NCBI GenBank assembly: GCA_020912385.1
Contig: CP087217.1
Coordinates: 930,001-994,000 of the forward strand
Length of the DNA stretch: 64,000 bases
Direction of reading: 5' to 3'
Source: Neofusicoccum parvum
Taxonomy: Eukaryota > Ascomycota > Dothideomycetes > Botryosphaeriales > Botryosphaeriaceae
The position numbers and the translations under genes are program-made. Positions 1 through 12,710 of the stretch are shown here, one piece after another (positions within the stretch are counted from its first letter, which is position 1; each line of letters opens with the position of its first letter). The notes beneath the pieces were generated by a model. The model worked only from the letters and a program-made list of their open reading frames with translations, had not been told where the DNA came from and did no database searches.

Positions 1-1010
1 CTCCTCCTCCTGCTCCACATCTCCACACATCAACCCGACGCCCCTCGGCAGGAAGGCAGTACATCGGACGAATTTCCGGGTCTCGCCATGCGGTGCCGAC
101 CTCAAGACGCAATTTAGACGCGGCCCTTCCGCCAACTTCAAACGCAGCTGTGGTGAGCCAGCCTGTTCCCCACGCCCAGAAGAAAGAACCCTTTCCGACA
201 GGACGCCAGAAACCCGAGGATCCGGGCCGCAGCAACAGCGCATGCCTGCTCACGACGGCCCGTCTCCAGGTCCCCCGTGGCTGCGGAGACTCGGAATTTC
301 CGCGGCCGAAGAGCGCGGGAGGGGGCGCGGGGACGGCGGCTGGAAGTGTGCGCGGTGCACAGTGACATCGTTGTTGGGGGGAGGAGGGAAGCATGAGCGA
401 GGGGAGGGGGGGGCTTTACTTCGGTGACCTGGCTTCAATGCCGCACAGGGGCCAGGCGGCATGCCGTCATACGACATCTGGTGCAAAAGCCAGTGCGGCA
501 AGGCGTGCTGCGAGGCTGTCGTGCAAAGAAGCGTATCAGGTTCTGCCGCAATCACCTCGCCATGGCAGCATCAACGACATCGTCAAGACCCCCTTCGCAT
601 TTGTACAAAGAGATAAGAAGTTCGGTCGAGACGGAGAATCCGTTGCAGCATGCGAAGGAGCTCCCCAGGTTTTGGCAAGGTGCGTGTGGAGGAGAGGTGT
701 TTCACACGGCGCCAGGGATGTGAGTGATCCCCCCGGCGGTTCGCCAAAAGGTTGAGAAAGAAAGTTTGGGGAGTGACGCATCACCCGCAGATCCGACATA
801 ACCGATCCCGCAAAAAGCAAGACTTCCCGGAAGAGATATAAGATTGCTAAAATTAAGTTTTGTTACATAACGTTCGTGCCGAGGCTTGGATTGTTAGCCG
901 AAACCTTTTTGTGTTTATGCTTGGGAGGTCCCTTCCATCCAGTTCTAAATGTATGCATGTATTTGTACAGATCGCGCGCGCGCAGGGAGGACGGATTTTT
1001 TTTTTTTTTT
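1..1010. other. Left-edge intergenic stretch
   Basis: I see no supportable gene here. The open frames lack family resemblance and codon bias. Near 860 there is an AT-rich patch, and a T run at about 996-1012 directly abuts the stop codon of the FUN14-family gene, so it belongs to that gene's 3' end. Confidence 0.5.
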
Positions 1011-1981
1011 TTAGAATTCGGCGAAGGCAGCCAGTGTGAACGTCGTTCCGAGAGACAGCTTGAAGGCGACGTTGTCCTGCAGGGCGGACCGGACGTCGAT
1101 ACCCTTAAAGTACTTCTGGATCCTGTTGTATGGAACGATGTGGATGCCGCGGGACTCGAGGAACTGGGATTGCGAATCGGGTCAGAAAATTCACAAATAT
1201 GATCCATCACAGCGGAAACCGGGCGACTACCTGCGTGCCCAATATTATTAATCCCACAAGCAGGGCCAATGGTTTGGAGAAGGTGCTGACGGCCAGCCCA
1301 CCGATAAGACCTGTACCGCGTTCGCCAAGCGTTAGCATTCTGGGTTCTTGCTGCACCTCCTCCCCTCTCTCGCCCGTCCCGCAATTCTTGTATTGCCCCG
1401 CGTTTAGACTTAAGCTGGTCGGGGCGTCTCATGACCGTGTGAGAAAAGGGAAGTGCCACCCTTGCATGCACCCGCGGGAGCAAGCACGCTCTCCCGTCCC
1501 CGGTGCCAGGTTCTCGGTTGCTCTCCCGCCGGCTTCATCCAGCAGCTTTGAGCAATCCCCGAAGAAGCTCGCAATCGAGACCGCCACTGCACCATCCAGC
1601 CAGTCTTAAACCCGCCTTGCCATTGGCCTCCGCTTTCTCTCACAACATCCACAGCCAGTGCTTCGCGGCTGGCGAATCAAGACGGGGGAGAAAGCGGAGT
1701 CAACGCTCCGGGCGCTCCCGACGCAACCACATACCTATTATGCTCCCGGAGCTGACCTGGCGCCAGATCCTGGGGTTGATCCCGCTCTTCCGCGTGCCAC
1801 GGGTGGTGTTGCGGGCGTTGTCGTGTGAGAAGGACCAGTCGCGTGCCGAGACGGGCGAGCTGCCGGCGGAGCTGTCGCAGTAGACGCGGAGCGAGGACGG
1901 ACGGGCGAGGAGCGGGGCGGCGAGCACGGCGGACGCGGTGAGGCCGACGGCGAGCGGGCGGAGCAGGCGGAGGGAAGCCAT
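1011..1981 (-). CDS. FUN14-family mitochondrial membrane protein
   Basis: Three exons on the minus strand (1735-1981, 1231-1310, 1011-1163) join in frame to about 159 residues. The start at 1981 begins a basic, Leu/Ala/Ser/Arg-rich N-terminus typical of a mitochondrial presequence. Exon 2 encodes the small-residue hydrophobic segment around GGLAVSTFSKPLALLVGL, and exon 3 the FLESRGIHIVPYNRIQ region and the C-terminal NVAFKLSLGTTFTLAAFAEF, both hallmarks of FUN14 proteins. The family (human FUNDC1) sits in the outer mitochondrial membrane and acts in mitophagy and contact sites; that role is inferred here. The first intron (1311-1734) is long for this genome. The gene is divergent from PDX1. 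The three-exon structure hides it from simple open-frame scans. Confidence 0.88.
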
Positions 1982-2649
1982 GGCTGCTTGCTGGGGGGTG
2001 CGTGGATGCGTGCGGCGGCGGGCGGGTGGAGGGGGGCGTGGTGCGGACGGGCAAGTCACGGCGGCGGGCGGGAAAGCGACGGGAAACGAGCAGGCAGGCA
2101 GGACGCGGAGACGGAGAAGGGACGGCGGCCGGCGAATTGGCAGGCTGCCAATTGGACGGAGCTGGGCTGGCGGACCGCGGGCTGCGAGGGCTGCGGCGAG
2201 GACGAGGCCGGGCGGAGTCGGCGGGGCGGGTGTGGTGAGTGGTGCACGTCATGGCGGTCGGGCCGTGGCTGCTGTGCGGCCCCTGCAGCAGCTGCCCCTC
2301 CCCCAAGCTTCGGTGCTTGGCTGTCCCGCTGACAAGACATGGCCGCATCTGGCCTCCCCCAGCCGCGAGTGCACGGCAAGCACATCCGGCGGTCCCCTGC
2401 CAGATCGCCTCCGCGACTCTGCTAGTGCATGCGGCCCCCGCTATCGCTGCGCCCTTTGGCTTGTCGAACGACAATTTTCTGTCGCCGTTGACGCCGCGGG
2501 TAGCCGCATGCTAGTGACTCACTATTCCGGCCATTTCTCTTGCCAACACCACCTTCGCTCCTAATATATTCCAGCCGCCTGCTGCTCTGCGTGCCCTCAC
2601 TTCCCCCGCCTTCGACGAATTTCCTCTCGCCGCCACATCCAATTGCACA
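1982..2649. promoter_or_regulatory. Shared divergent promoter region of FUN14-family gene and PDX1
   Basis: This 668-base interval separates the two divergent start codons and must hold both promoters. The left half is very G+C-rich; the right half, next to PDX1, is C/T-rich, as is common before fungal housekeeping starts. I could not identify a specific binding site. Confidence 0.4.
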
Positions 2650-3986
2650 ATGGCCTCCGAGCTCCCCACCACCAACGGCAACGGCGCCGCTGCCGACGGC
2701 CAGGCCAACAACTTCCAGGTCAAGGCCGGCCTGGCCCGCATGCTGAAGGGCGGAGTCATCATGGACGTCGTGAACGCCGAGCAGGTCCGCAGCCCCCAAT
2801 TGCTCCTCCCAACAGACAGCAGTCGCTGACGCGCGAGCTCTCTCGCAGGCGCGCATCGCAGAGGAAGCCGGTGCAGCAGCCGTCATGGCGCTCGAGAGAG
2901 TGCCGGCCGACATCCGCGTCGAGGGCGGCGTCGCCCGCATGTCCGACCCCAAGATGATCAAGGAGATCATGGACACTGTCACCATTCCCGTCATGGCAAA
3001 GGCCCGCATCGGCCACTTTGTCGAGTGCCAGGTACGACACGCCACCATCGCCGCCCCTCCTCCGTCTCGCCCGCTCCCGCTCCCGCCTCCGGGTTCCGCT
3101 TTTTTTTCCCCCCAGAATGCGCCCTCCGATCCCCCGCACCTACAACCGCACAAGAGCCACTGTAGAGGCATTGGCTTGTTTCGGCGCAAAAGCCGGGCGA
3201 AGGTTTGGAAGTTTTTCGTGTGTGGCGGGGATGAGCCTCCGACGGCCATGCAGGCGTGGAAAAAAGTCCCCGGCTGCCACTAAAAAAAACCTCCGCCAAG
3301 CTCCCCTCCCTTCCGATACCGCAGCGCCAATCGAAGCTACCGTCCCGGTTGCTAACGTGTGTCAACCCATTTAGATCCTCGAAGCCATCGGCGTCGACTA
3401 CATCGACGAGTCCGAAGTCCTGACGCCCGCCGACAACGTGCACCACGTCGAGAAGCACGCCTACCGCGTGCCCTTCGTGTGCGGCTGCCGCAACCTCGGC
3501 GAGGCGCTGCGCCGCATCAGCGAGGGCGCCGCCATGATCCGCACCAAGGGCGAGGCCGGCACGGGCGACGTCGTCGAGGCCGTCAAGCATATGCGCACCG
3601 TCAACGCCGAGATCGCAAAGGCCGCGAACATGTCGGACGAGGAGCTGCGCATCCTGGCCAAGGAGATCGGCGCGCCGTTCGACCTGCTCAAGCAGACGGC
3701 CCAGCTGAAGAGGCTGCCTGTCGTCAACTTCGCCGCCGGCGGCGTGGCCACGCCCGCCGATGCCGCGCTCATGATGCAGCTGGGGTGCGATGGTGTGTTT
3801 GTCGGCAGCGGCATCTTCAAGAGCGGAGACGCGAAGAAGAGGGCGAAGGCCATCGTGCAGGCTGTCACGCACTTCCGCGACCCCAAGGTCCTTGCGGAGG
3901 TGAGCATGGATCTCGGCGAGGCGATGGTCGGGCTGAACGTGGAGAAGATGCCTGAGGGCGAGAGGATGGCCAAGAGGGGCTGGTAG
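2650..3986 (+). CDS. pdx1: Pyridoxal 5'-phosphate synthase, synthase subunit PDX1 (SNZ family)
   Basis: Exons 2650-2784, 2849-3031 and 3375-3986 join in frame to 309 residues, the usual PDX1 length. The enzyme is the (beta/alpha)8 synthase of the DXP-independent vitamin B6 pathway; it builds PLP from ribose 5-phosphate, glyceraldehyde 3-phosphate and ammonia supplied by the glutaminase PDX2. Visible signatures are GGVIMDV after the short N-terminal tail, [11 protein letters not shown] (first catalytic lysine region), [11 protein letters not shown], the phosphate-binding [11 protein letters not shown] with the second lysine, and [19 protein letters not shown]. The second intron (343 nt) is longer than average. 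The partner PDX2 is not in the window. The family assignment is near certain. Confidence 0.97.
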
Positions 3987-4238
3987 AGATGCGTATGTTT
4001 GGTTAGTAAAAAGGTAAAAAAAAAGGCTGGGTAATAGAACTCCCCACGTTGAGGCTGGAAAATTACGATATGAACGTTCTTGCATATTGCGAATCTGCGT
4101 CTGGTAAATCAAAGCATCTATCGATACGTGATCTCTTTCTCTCGTTGAACACGCCTGTGGCATACATCTTCAAAGCAAACAGATACTACTACATCCAAGC
4201 ATTGCACCGCCGTTCTTACCCACAACACTCCTGCACAC

Positions 4239-6868
4239 TCAATCTCTTCCAAACCCAATCCTGTTCATCAACTTACCCGCCCTGCTCGACTCAACCACAC
4301 TCTGGCCCTGCGTGACCTTCTCCAGCAAGATAGCACCATGCTCCCTGTCAACCCTTCCGTACTTCTTGTTCCGCTGGCTCACATCGAAGAACTCCAGCGG
4401 TTCTTCCGCCTCCATGAGCGTGACCGTCTGGATCAGCTCGTCGAGGTTCTCGTGGAGGATGGGGTTGTTGAGGGTGTCGACGAAGCTGGACAGGAACTCG
4501 ACGTCCTGGGCGAGCGTCTTGATCGACGCCGGCGAGATGCGCTTGACCGAGTCGTCGAGCGGCAGCGACAGGATCATGGCGCCGGCGTGCGAGAGCGCGT
4601 CGAAGTAGATGAGCTCCTTGATCTCCGCGGGCAGGCCGAGCAGGACCGAGTTCATGATGTTGGAGAGGTAGCGCGTCAGCTCTTGCATGTAGTTGCTGAC
4701 CTCGGGCGCGGGCCTGGTCGATTCCCTGCGGGTTGTGTTAGCAGATTTTCGCGGCAGCATGTTGGCCTGGGCAGATGGAGACTCACCAGTCGTACTCTGC
4801 CGTCTCGATCAGATCGTCGATCTTGCTGTTCACGAGCTCGAAGATTCGCTTCTCCGCCGTCTTCTTGCCGGCGCGGAAGGCCTCCGTCGCGTTGAGCACG
4901 ATGGGACCTGCGGCTGCGCTCGACGAGCGCGCTTCGAACAGGAGGACTTCAAGCTCCTTGCAGGCGGTTTCGAAGTGTTCCAGGTTCGTGAGAATCTGGA
5001 CAATCTGGCCTGGGTATTGCGAACTAAGGCGGTCAACGAGCATCTGGCACACCTTCTCGCACAGCAATTCGTCCAAAGACTAATTCATAGTTAGCAAAGG
5101 AGTCCTTGGGCGGAGTCTTAGATCTATATACCTTCTTCAGGGTCTCGTCAATGACCGTGGAGCGTTGGAAATTATCATCGGAGAAGAGGTACATCTGATT
5201 GAGGAAATTGCGAATGTCGATACAGCAGAGCGGATACATCTGCGAAAAGGGAAGTACGCAAGGGAAGCTGCACCTGTGTTAGTGATAGTCCTCCATGGGC
5301 GCGTAGGTATGCGTACGTGAGTTCCTCTTGTGGTTTGTCCGATGAGTACCAGCTGACGTTCACAACCTTGTCATACTCGTCCGGAGTTTGGATCGGCATA
5401 GGCATGTAGTCGTCGGTGGAAACAATCTCCTGGAAGTCCTCGCTGAAGCGCTTCTTGAGAAGTTGGGAGTACTTGTCAAACAGCGCGAGCAGCAAAGCGT
5501 TGATGCTTGTTACGGAGTACTCCCAGCTCTAGAATGGGGTCAGCGTCCCAATTCGCACCAGTCACCCCAGGATAAGCCTACCTCCATCGTCTGCAGGAAC
5601 AAAGCGATTCTTCCCTTGATCCTCAGTAACTTTTCGTCGCTATCGATAGTGTGGAGAGCGTTGGTTATTAACGCAATAGCGCTCTGGCACATTGAGTCCC
5701 ACAGCTCGTCAACCTGGTGAAACAGTCAGTGCATGCTCTACTCCCGACACAGCCTCAACGCTTACATCGACTGTTGTTCGTAAATTTTCGGTCTTCCTCA
5801 TAGTTGTTCTCTCCACAATTGCAAATCCCGCAATACTCTCCAGAAAGCTGCTCAAATCGCCGTCTTCTTCGTCCAAGAGATTCAACGAGCTTGGAATAAG
5901 CAGTTCCTTCTGTCTTCGTCTTGTCGCCGCGTACTCGGCCCGGAACTCGTCACTGCGGCCCAGGGTCTCGTAGATGTGCATAGCTTCGAACAACGGGGAA
6001 AAGTCGACCTTGATTTCCGTCTCATCGTCGTTGAGAATGTCAAACTCGTCGCTTTCATCGGCAACGAGTTCTATGGCAGAGTTTAACCGGAATTTGCCGA
6101 GATATTCCTCCTCCTTGATGCGCTCCTCGTGTCGTGTGCGGCGCATGTCGGTATGGTAGAAGGCGACCTCGCCCATGTACTGGGATGCTTCTCTGATGCG
6201 GTACAGCCAGGTATTGAGATCTGTCATGACGGCCTCGGCGATGAGTCTCTGCGTTGCAGGGACAGACGTCTCGATCATCTCGGCAATCTTGTAACGGGAA
6301 ACCTCGCGCAGATGGACGTTCTGCAGCTCGTCCAGCGCCCGCAAAGCGGCATAATGGCTCTTCTTGGCGAGGAGATCATGCACCTGGTTGGCCAAACGCA
6401 AAACCTCCAGACAGGCATTGAGTACCTTGGTAGCTTCGTCGACATTTTGGCGCACGCCCCTCGAGTCGACGAGGGCTTTCTTCTGCTCGGCAAGCTTCTC
6501 GGTGCTGGCTTGGATAGACTGGCTCAGGTTGAGAATCTCGGCAGTCAAGTCAACGGTGCCTTCTCGCACGCGCAGCAGCTGGTTGACGGAGTTGACGAAT
6601 TCCTGATGGTTCGAGTTGCACATGCGCTCGATATCAGCCTCACGAGCAGCCGACACATGGTTCAGGGACTGGATGACGTGGCCTGCACGGTTGCCATCGT
6701 AGCGCGCATCCCTCAGCAGCGGCGCAAGCTGGTCGATGTAGTCTGCATCGGAGGAGGAAAGCGTAATCTGGCATGGTGAGCATGGCGATCAACTGCATTT
6801 TAAGGGGGGCTGCGGACCTGCTGGACGGCGGTGGCAAGGTCGTCGGCGGAGTCTATGGCGGCCGGCAT
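4239..6868 (-). CDS. sec15: Exocyst complex subunit Sec15
   Basis: Seven exons (6818-6868, 5766-6767, 5582-5713, 5317-5528, 5132-5267, 4787-5079, 4239-4725) join in frame to about 770 residues. Sec15 binds the Rab GTPase Sec4 on secretory vesicles and helps tether them at sites of polarised growth such as the hyphal tip. The N-terminal half is helical, including the ADIERMCNSNHQEFVNSVN stretch and heptad-like segments. The C-terminal helical bundle contains MYPLCCIDIRNFLNQMY, well conserved in Sec15, and an ending of the type EFFDVSQRNKKYGRVDREHG. The first exon is only 17 codons, starting MPAAIDSADDLATAVQQ. The gene converges with PDX1, with 252 bases between stop codons. Confidence 0.93.
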
Positions 6869-8622
6869 GGCGGGCGTGGGGGGCGCGGCGGGCTACGGGG
6901 CAGGGTGCACACCAGGAGAGTGGTGTCCGAGGGACCGTCTGGCAGGCTGCAGCACCCTCGGGGCGGGGCGTGGGCGCGCGGTTTTCTCTGGCCACAAGAT
7001 CCACTGGGGTCTGTTGCTCAGGTCACGTGCATAATCGACGGAGGGCACTCTGCGCAGTCCAGCACGGAAGCTCTGCGAAGCGGGAGGCGGGAGGGTTCTT
7101 TCAGCAGCAGGCCGGGCGGTGATGATGCGGCGGTTCGGAGGTTGGGCGGGCGCGCTGAAGACGGCGCTCCTCGGCCGTTGCGCCCGGGCCATGTTTCAGC
7201 CCTACGCTGCTGCAGCCCGCCAGCCAGCCGCCAGCCTGCACCGGAGGATCCCTGTCGCCGCTCGCGCCTGCTCAACCTCACCCAATCTTCCGCTTTTTAC
7301 GCGCACACCACCCACGCAGCCACAAGCTTTCAAAATTTTCGGATTGCGCGAGGAGTCTCGCCCTGAGCTACTGGCATGGGCTGTCCACTTTCTTCGGTGT
7401 CTCTGCCCCGTTTAAGCCTGGAGGGGACTATTCCTGCTGTTGACCTGCCTTCTGCAGCATAAGTTCGAGAACCTCCCAAACTGTGCGCGTTGGGCGGTTC
7501 TTTCTACGTACTGTCATGAAAGTGCTGTGTCTAAGCAATCTCATCCAATGCGTCGGCGCGATCTACTCCCGCACTTCCTCGATTTGCGACGCAATGAGTA
7601 GGAGCGCCAGCGACGTGAACGCTCCGCTCACTTTGCCGGCCTGTGCTGTTTCCCAGTGTTTCTGTCCAAAATACGTCGCTATGCACAGGAAGAACTTGGC
7701 AAAATGCTGCGTTCAATTCACTTCATGTGCAACTCACTGGACGCACTGGTGGTCGCTGAGAGCTCCGGTGATAAGGCAGCCGCCGCTCGACACTTCCCGC
7801 AACGCCATCGGTTGGTACGACAGCGCCGCGTAACTTTCTGCAAGCTTTCTGCTTATGAGTCCATCCTGAACGAGCCTTTTCAGACGCGAGCCTGCAGCGA
7901 TATATGCCTGCTGCCGCGTCGGCGGGAGCGCCTTCTTGGGAGTATTGCAATGCCCGCCTGGCTAGCTATCTTGCCAGTGAATGTGTAACGATTGGGAGTT
8001 TTTGCGCGCCAATATTGCTGCGTTGATTTCAGAAGGCGTGAACACGTGCCAAAGACGTGCTGTCTCGTTGCGTGGCTGCCACTTCGCGTTGCGTGACTGA
8101 AGGCGAGGCCTCACCTCTGCTTTCCGCCACTCAATGTAGTGTCAACTTGCGGCTTTGCAGCTCTTCGACAAAGGCTCGCGATTGCATGCAAGCCTCGCAG
8201 CTCGATTTCTCATGTCTGCTTGCTCATGTCAGCCGGTAATTGGCCTCGCAGCCCAATTTGACGGGCCGCAGCCATGTTGCGAGCATCCCGTCACTTCACT
8301 TTCTGTCCAGAGCGCTACCTCACCTGCAATTGCCCGTTTGCACCCACCAAAAGCGGCTTAGATGGCCCACAACTTGCCGTTGAGTCAGCAAAATCGGCCA
8401 ATCGCCGGCAAGGATTGCCTTCGGAGGCTCAGCTGCCACTTTTGGACCTCCCCCTCCGCCCACTTACTTAAACCCCGACACCCCCAACCTCCAAGCCTTC
8501 TTTTCCTCTTCAACGATCCTTCCCTCTTTGCATCCTCAAGTGCAGCGACCGTTCGTTGGCCACCAGTCTTTCTTTCGTACCGTCACTCTTCCTTCTGTAC
8601 CACCACCTGTACGCGTCCAACC
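6869..8622. other. Intergenic region between sec15 and the Mei2-like gene
   Basis: This stretch holds the sec15 promoter and the long leader of the Mei2-like gene; the last roughly 200 bases are C/T-rich. An open frame at 7119-7415 (+) has a presequence-like Arg/Ala-rich start but no family match or downstream exon. Nothing else is supportable. Confidence 0.4.
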
Positions 8623-10587
8623 ATGTCTTCGTCGTCCCTTCCCGTCACGGGCTCCAGCCCTCCTCACCTTCATTCCGACCATGAATCGACCATGACATCG
8701 GCTCTTGGTGCTCTCAGCCTTGAGGATGTCGCCGCTTTCTTGCACAGCGACTCTCCGGAACCCCTTCACCCTCGCCCGGCTTTCGGCGGTGGAGCCTCTG
8801 CGGCGAACTCGCCATCGATCGAGAACGCGCAGTTCTCCACCGACAGTGGAGTCACTCGCTATGTCAAGCTGGAGCTCAAGAGTGCCGACGCTCTGCGCGC
8901 TCGTAACGTCAGCGACTTCGCCACCTGGGTCAAGGTAAGCTGGCTCACTTCACCTCAAATGTTTCTTTACTTCACTCTATTCCACCTCACCTACCTCACT
9001 TCACTTCATGTGTTTTTTCTTCCCTTCAACTGTTTCGCTTTTTGCTTGTTCTTTCCACCGAATTCTCTTCAGTCTAACAGTCGGCAGTCGTCCGCTTTCC
9101 GTGAGGCTGAGCATGTCTATCAAACCTCGCCTACCACCATCATCGCAAAGTTCAGCATGCTCAGCCAGGCGGAGCGCGCCGTGTTCCAGCGGGAGGAGCT
9201 CGCTGGATATGGTACACCTTCGTTCTTGAGCATCGAGGAGTTCGTTCTCCTGACGAATGGCATGTACCAGTCTAGCCAGCTGATCAACCGCTACGAAGGC
9301 CAGATCTGTGTGGAGATCACTTCTTCCAGCACATTCAGCCATCCGGCTCTGAATGATGCCTGGGAGGCTCTTCTCGTCTGGATGGACGAGTGGCTTGGAA
9401 GGGGTTCCAAGCGTGCGGTTCAGCTTGTGGAGAAGAATGGTCGCCTGGCCATGGCCAATGCCCTGGGTGCCGGCTTCCAGTTCCGGATTGAGCTGGACAC
9501 TCGCGATATGGCCGATGTCTTGATCAAGGTCCAGGGCTATGGACGCCCCATTGAGGTATGCTGTCTCCAAAAGCTTGTTGTCTGGCATGGCGACTAAGTG
9601 AAACGCAGGGAACCAACTTTTCGGCTACGGTTCTCCCTTTCATGCCTGCCGACTACCGTCCGGTCTCCATTCAGGCCGCCGCTCCCTACGGCGCGATGGA
9701 GCGTCGTGCAAGCCAGTCCAACTTCCAGACTGGTGGTCCTGTCCAGCCGCACCACTCCCGTGGGTACAGCGGCCCTCGCCGTTCGTCTTTCGGCCGTCAC
9801 CGCGATGACCAGAGCAACGCCATTGACGTGGACCGCATCAAGCGTGGACAGGATGTCAGGACTACGGTCATGCTCCGTAACATCCCGAACCAGATGACGA
9901 CAGTGAGTAACATTCTTTACCCCCATTGAGAAACGTTTTAACCCTTATCAGTACGACCTCGAAGGCCTTTTGAAGGGCTGGGCCTTCGGCATGTATGACT
10001 TTCTGTACCTCCGCATCGACTTTGCCAACATGTGTAACGTCGGCTACGCGTTTGTCAACTTCGACTCGCCGATGACCATTGTGAGAGTCAAGGAGCAGCT
10101 TGACAAGGAGGGCTGGCCTGGCCACCTGAGCTCGAACAAGAAGGCCGCCATGTCATACGCCACGGTCCAGGGCGTCGAGTCACTCATCGAGAAGTTCCGG
10201 AACTCTTCCGTGATGCTGGAGGCGCCTCGGTGCCGTCCTAGGGTAAGTCGACAGTAGCACCCTCCACCTCAACGTGAACATTGCTGACTGAAGTAGTTGT
10301 TTTACACCTGGCAGGACGTCTACCCCTACCCGGATCAGTGGGGCCTTCAGGCCACCGAGAAGCCTTTCCCCGACCCCAACAACGAAGCGAAGCTGGCTCG
10401 CTCTCGTCAGAATGCTGAGACCCAGGGTATGTTCGAATCGATGGTCCCACATGCCATTCGCCTGCTAAATCTCACCACAGGCCTCTTCCCCGCCCATTCT
10501 CGGGACGAGCACCGTCGTGCCCAGCACTCGAGCCACTTTGACCGTGGCAACCCGAACGCCTTCTACGGCTACCTCGGTTATTACTAA
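8623..10587 (+). CDS. Mei2-like RNA-binding protein with C-terminal Mei2-type RRM
   Basis: Exons 8623-8934, 9073-9555, 9609-9902, 9952-10242, 10297-10426 and 10481-10587 join in frame to about 538 residues. A divergent RRM-like region lies near residues 75-150 (TRYVKLELKS onward). The C-terminal RRM begins around residue 347 with RTTVMLRNIPNQMT and continues GYAFVNFDSP, the signature of the Mei2/TEL-type RRM (RNA recognition motif 2 family). Mei2 of fission yeast binds meiRNA and commits cells to meiosis; in filamentous ascomycetes the role is unclear. I chose the ATG at 8623 because it follows a C/T-rich leader and opens the Ser-rich start. An in-frame ATG at 8362 would add 87 residues with no coding character. 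The last intron (10427-10480) is 54 nt and stop-free. Confidence 0.88.
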
Positions 10588-12710
10588 CACCCCAGCATCA
10601 ATACTCTTGTTTCCTATCGTTGGTGTTTCCTTTGGAGACTCTTGATAGGTACAAGTCCTGGATGATGTTGGTGGTGTTGGTTGATGGATATGGTCCCTTT
10701 CTGTTTTAAACTTTGCTACTACTTGCTGATTTCTGTTCTGTTTTCTTGCGTCTCAACCTAAGGAAGGACGAAGGGATGTGGTGGGCAAGTCTTCTTCAAT
10801 GTCTTTCCAATTTCCTTTTTTACTTTTCTCATCGGCCAGCGCAGCAGAAAAGCCTCTGAGATTTGCGGCCTTTATTCTGCACGCTTACATAGACGACTGG
10901 AAGTATACAGTGTGCGATGGATCGGAATAGTAGCCAGAGAAGGCAGCTTCATTGCCCATTACTTCATGAATGGAAGGTCCATGGTACGAAAGTCAAGGTG
11001 AAGCGCGTGATCGTCTTGCGAGCTTGAGATTCGTTGTCTTGCGGAAACCTTCGGCATTATGTAGCGGATCCTATGGTGGACTCTAAAGGAAGAAGTAGTA
11101 ACGACAGGCCAGAAGGATCCCGCATGTTGTTGCGGCGGATAGGCGGCAGTGATGGGCGAATGGCCGGATGGTCATGTGCGCGGACAGACAGGCAGGTAGT
11201 CAGGCAGCAGGCTAAGTGCCATGTGGCCATACGCTAGGATGAGGAGCGGTAAGTCCCTTTGGCTGGCAGATATAGCGAGGCTTGAACGGCAACGGGGTTG
11301 TTTGAGCAGGCGCGGGAGCGCTTGAGAGGCCGTGGTGGTGGAGGAGATCGGAGTATCCGAGAGGCATTGAAGAGCGTGGGTCGGATGGCCAGCCAGAAGA
11401 GTACAGATCCAGATCCAAAAAGGATAAGTGTCTAAGGTTGAGCCGGGGTTGGTCCAGGGGTGCTGTCCGCTGGGTTGAAAGTCCGGTAGATATGGAAGAA
11501 GAAATGAAAAAGTAATGAAAGAAATCAGACAGAAAGAAAGAAATAGAGAGACAGAGAGACAGAGAGACAGAGAGACAGAGAGACAGAGAGACAGAAAGAT
11601 AGAGAGAACTGAAAAGGCGCTTAGCAAAGTGTTAACGGAGAAGGAAGATCTGGGAGAAGATGAGGGAAAGAAGATCTTGACAGGCGCGCATTGGAAAAGG
11701 TTGACGTTAGGAAAGGGCAATCGAGAAAATGAGAGAAAAAAGAACACCAACAGGACTTTAAGGCGGAAGCATGGCGCGCAGGGACAATAGTACAATAGAG
11801 CAATAGGAGACAATAGAAGACAATAGCAAGGTGACCACGTGCAACGAGAGATTAGTGTGACCCAACCCGCAGGATGTGGTGAATGTCCGTAGATGGTTTC
11901 AGATACAGGGGGGCTGGAATCTCATTGTTGCCTAAGCGTGCGTCGAGGAAGGTTGGTCTCTGGTCAGAATAGCTGTTTGGGAGTGGGTTTGCGGCGGCGA
12001 GAGTGGCAGACTGTCTGATGGGACGCAAGGTGTCCACGATGTGCTCTGCTGGATGTCGGGGAGATCTGATCAGCGTAGCAAGTATGTTGCCATCGCCGCT
12101 GCGGTAGCTCTGCTATAGTAGATGCTTATTTGTTATGAAAAGTCGTCAAGGAAGATCTCGATGCAGATCTTCGGGCAACACGCCGTTTGTTGCTTTGATA
12201 GCTGTCCAGCGTGAAATTTTGTAGAGAGAGCTTAAATTGGATTCGAAGGCACCCAGGGGCATGTCGGAGCCGTTTGATGTAGGAGCCGTGGTGGGATCTG
12301 GAGGTGTCGTGGATGTAAACAAAATCGCGCGTGTTGTTGTGGGCGGGAGGTGCGGATAAGGTGGAGTGTCCAAGCATTGGGCCACGGCCAGGGCCAAGGG
12401 ACGCGTAGCCGAGGGCCCACCGCGTTGCAAATCTCTCCTGCTCCCGCCCTGCCGTGCGCTCAGCTGCATGCGCCCCATCACCAACGCTCTTCTGGGCCGT
12501 CCGGAGACATGACCGAATGCCGTTTCAGACCGACGCGAGTGCCGTGAGGCGGACGCAAGTTCGGCGTGACGACTCCACGACAGACCTCGGCGTTTGGCGC
12601 ACATCCTGGTTCAAGAGCGTCACCACCATCACGATATTCCAACAATTTTGTCTATCTGGCATTTCAATCCCGGATCCTTCCCGCAGCACCGCAAAAGAAC
12701 ATCCCCCACC
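10588..12710. other. Long intergenic region with a GA-rich tandem repeat
   Basis: The first part is the 3'UTR of the Mei2-like gene. The rest has no convincing coding frame. Apparent hydrophobic frames on the minus strand near 11.6 kb come from the purine-rich repeat at 11545-11597. The final few hundred bases are the promoter and leader of rmp1. Confidence 0.45.
11545..11597. repeat. Short tandem repeat, 8-nt unit AGAGAGAC
   Basis: An eight-base unit (AGAGAGAC) is repeated about six to seven times with almost no variation, flanked by further GA-rich sequence (agaaagaaag upstream, agaaagatag downstream). The opposite strand is a pure C/T tract. It is a minisatellite-like, probably length-polymorphic locus in non-coding DNA. 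Confidence 0.85.

Noticed and set aside
7119..7415. Possible small mitochondrial protein upstream of sec15
   Set aside because: The start resembles a presequence, but no domain, conserved ending or downstream exon could be found.
8362..8622. Upstream in-frame ATG for the Mei2-like protein
   Set aside because: It would add 87 residues of low-complexity sequence within a C/T-rich leader; the ATG at 8623 has better context and starts a typical Ser-rich N-terminus.
11172..11813. Hydrophobic minus-strand frame resembling a multi-span membrane protein
   Set aside because: The Ser/Leu/Phe-rich runs come from translating the GA-rich minisatellite and its purine-rich flanks.
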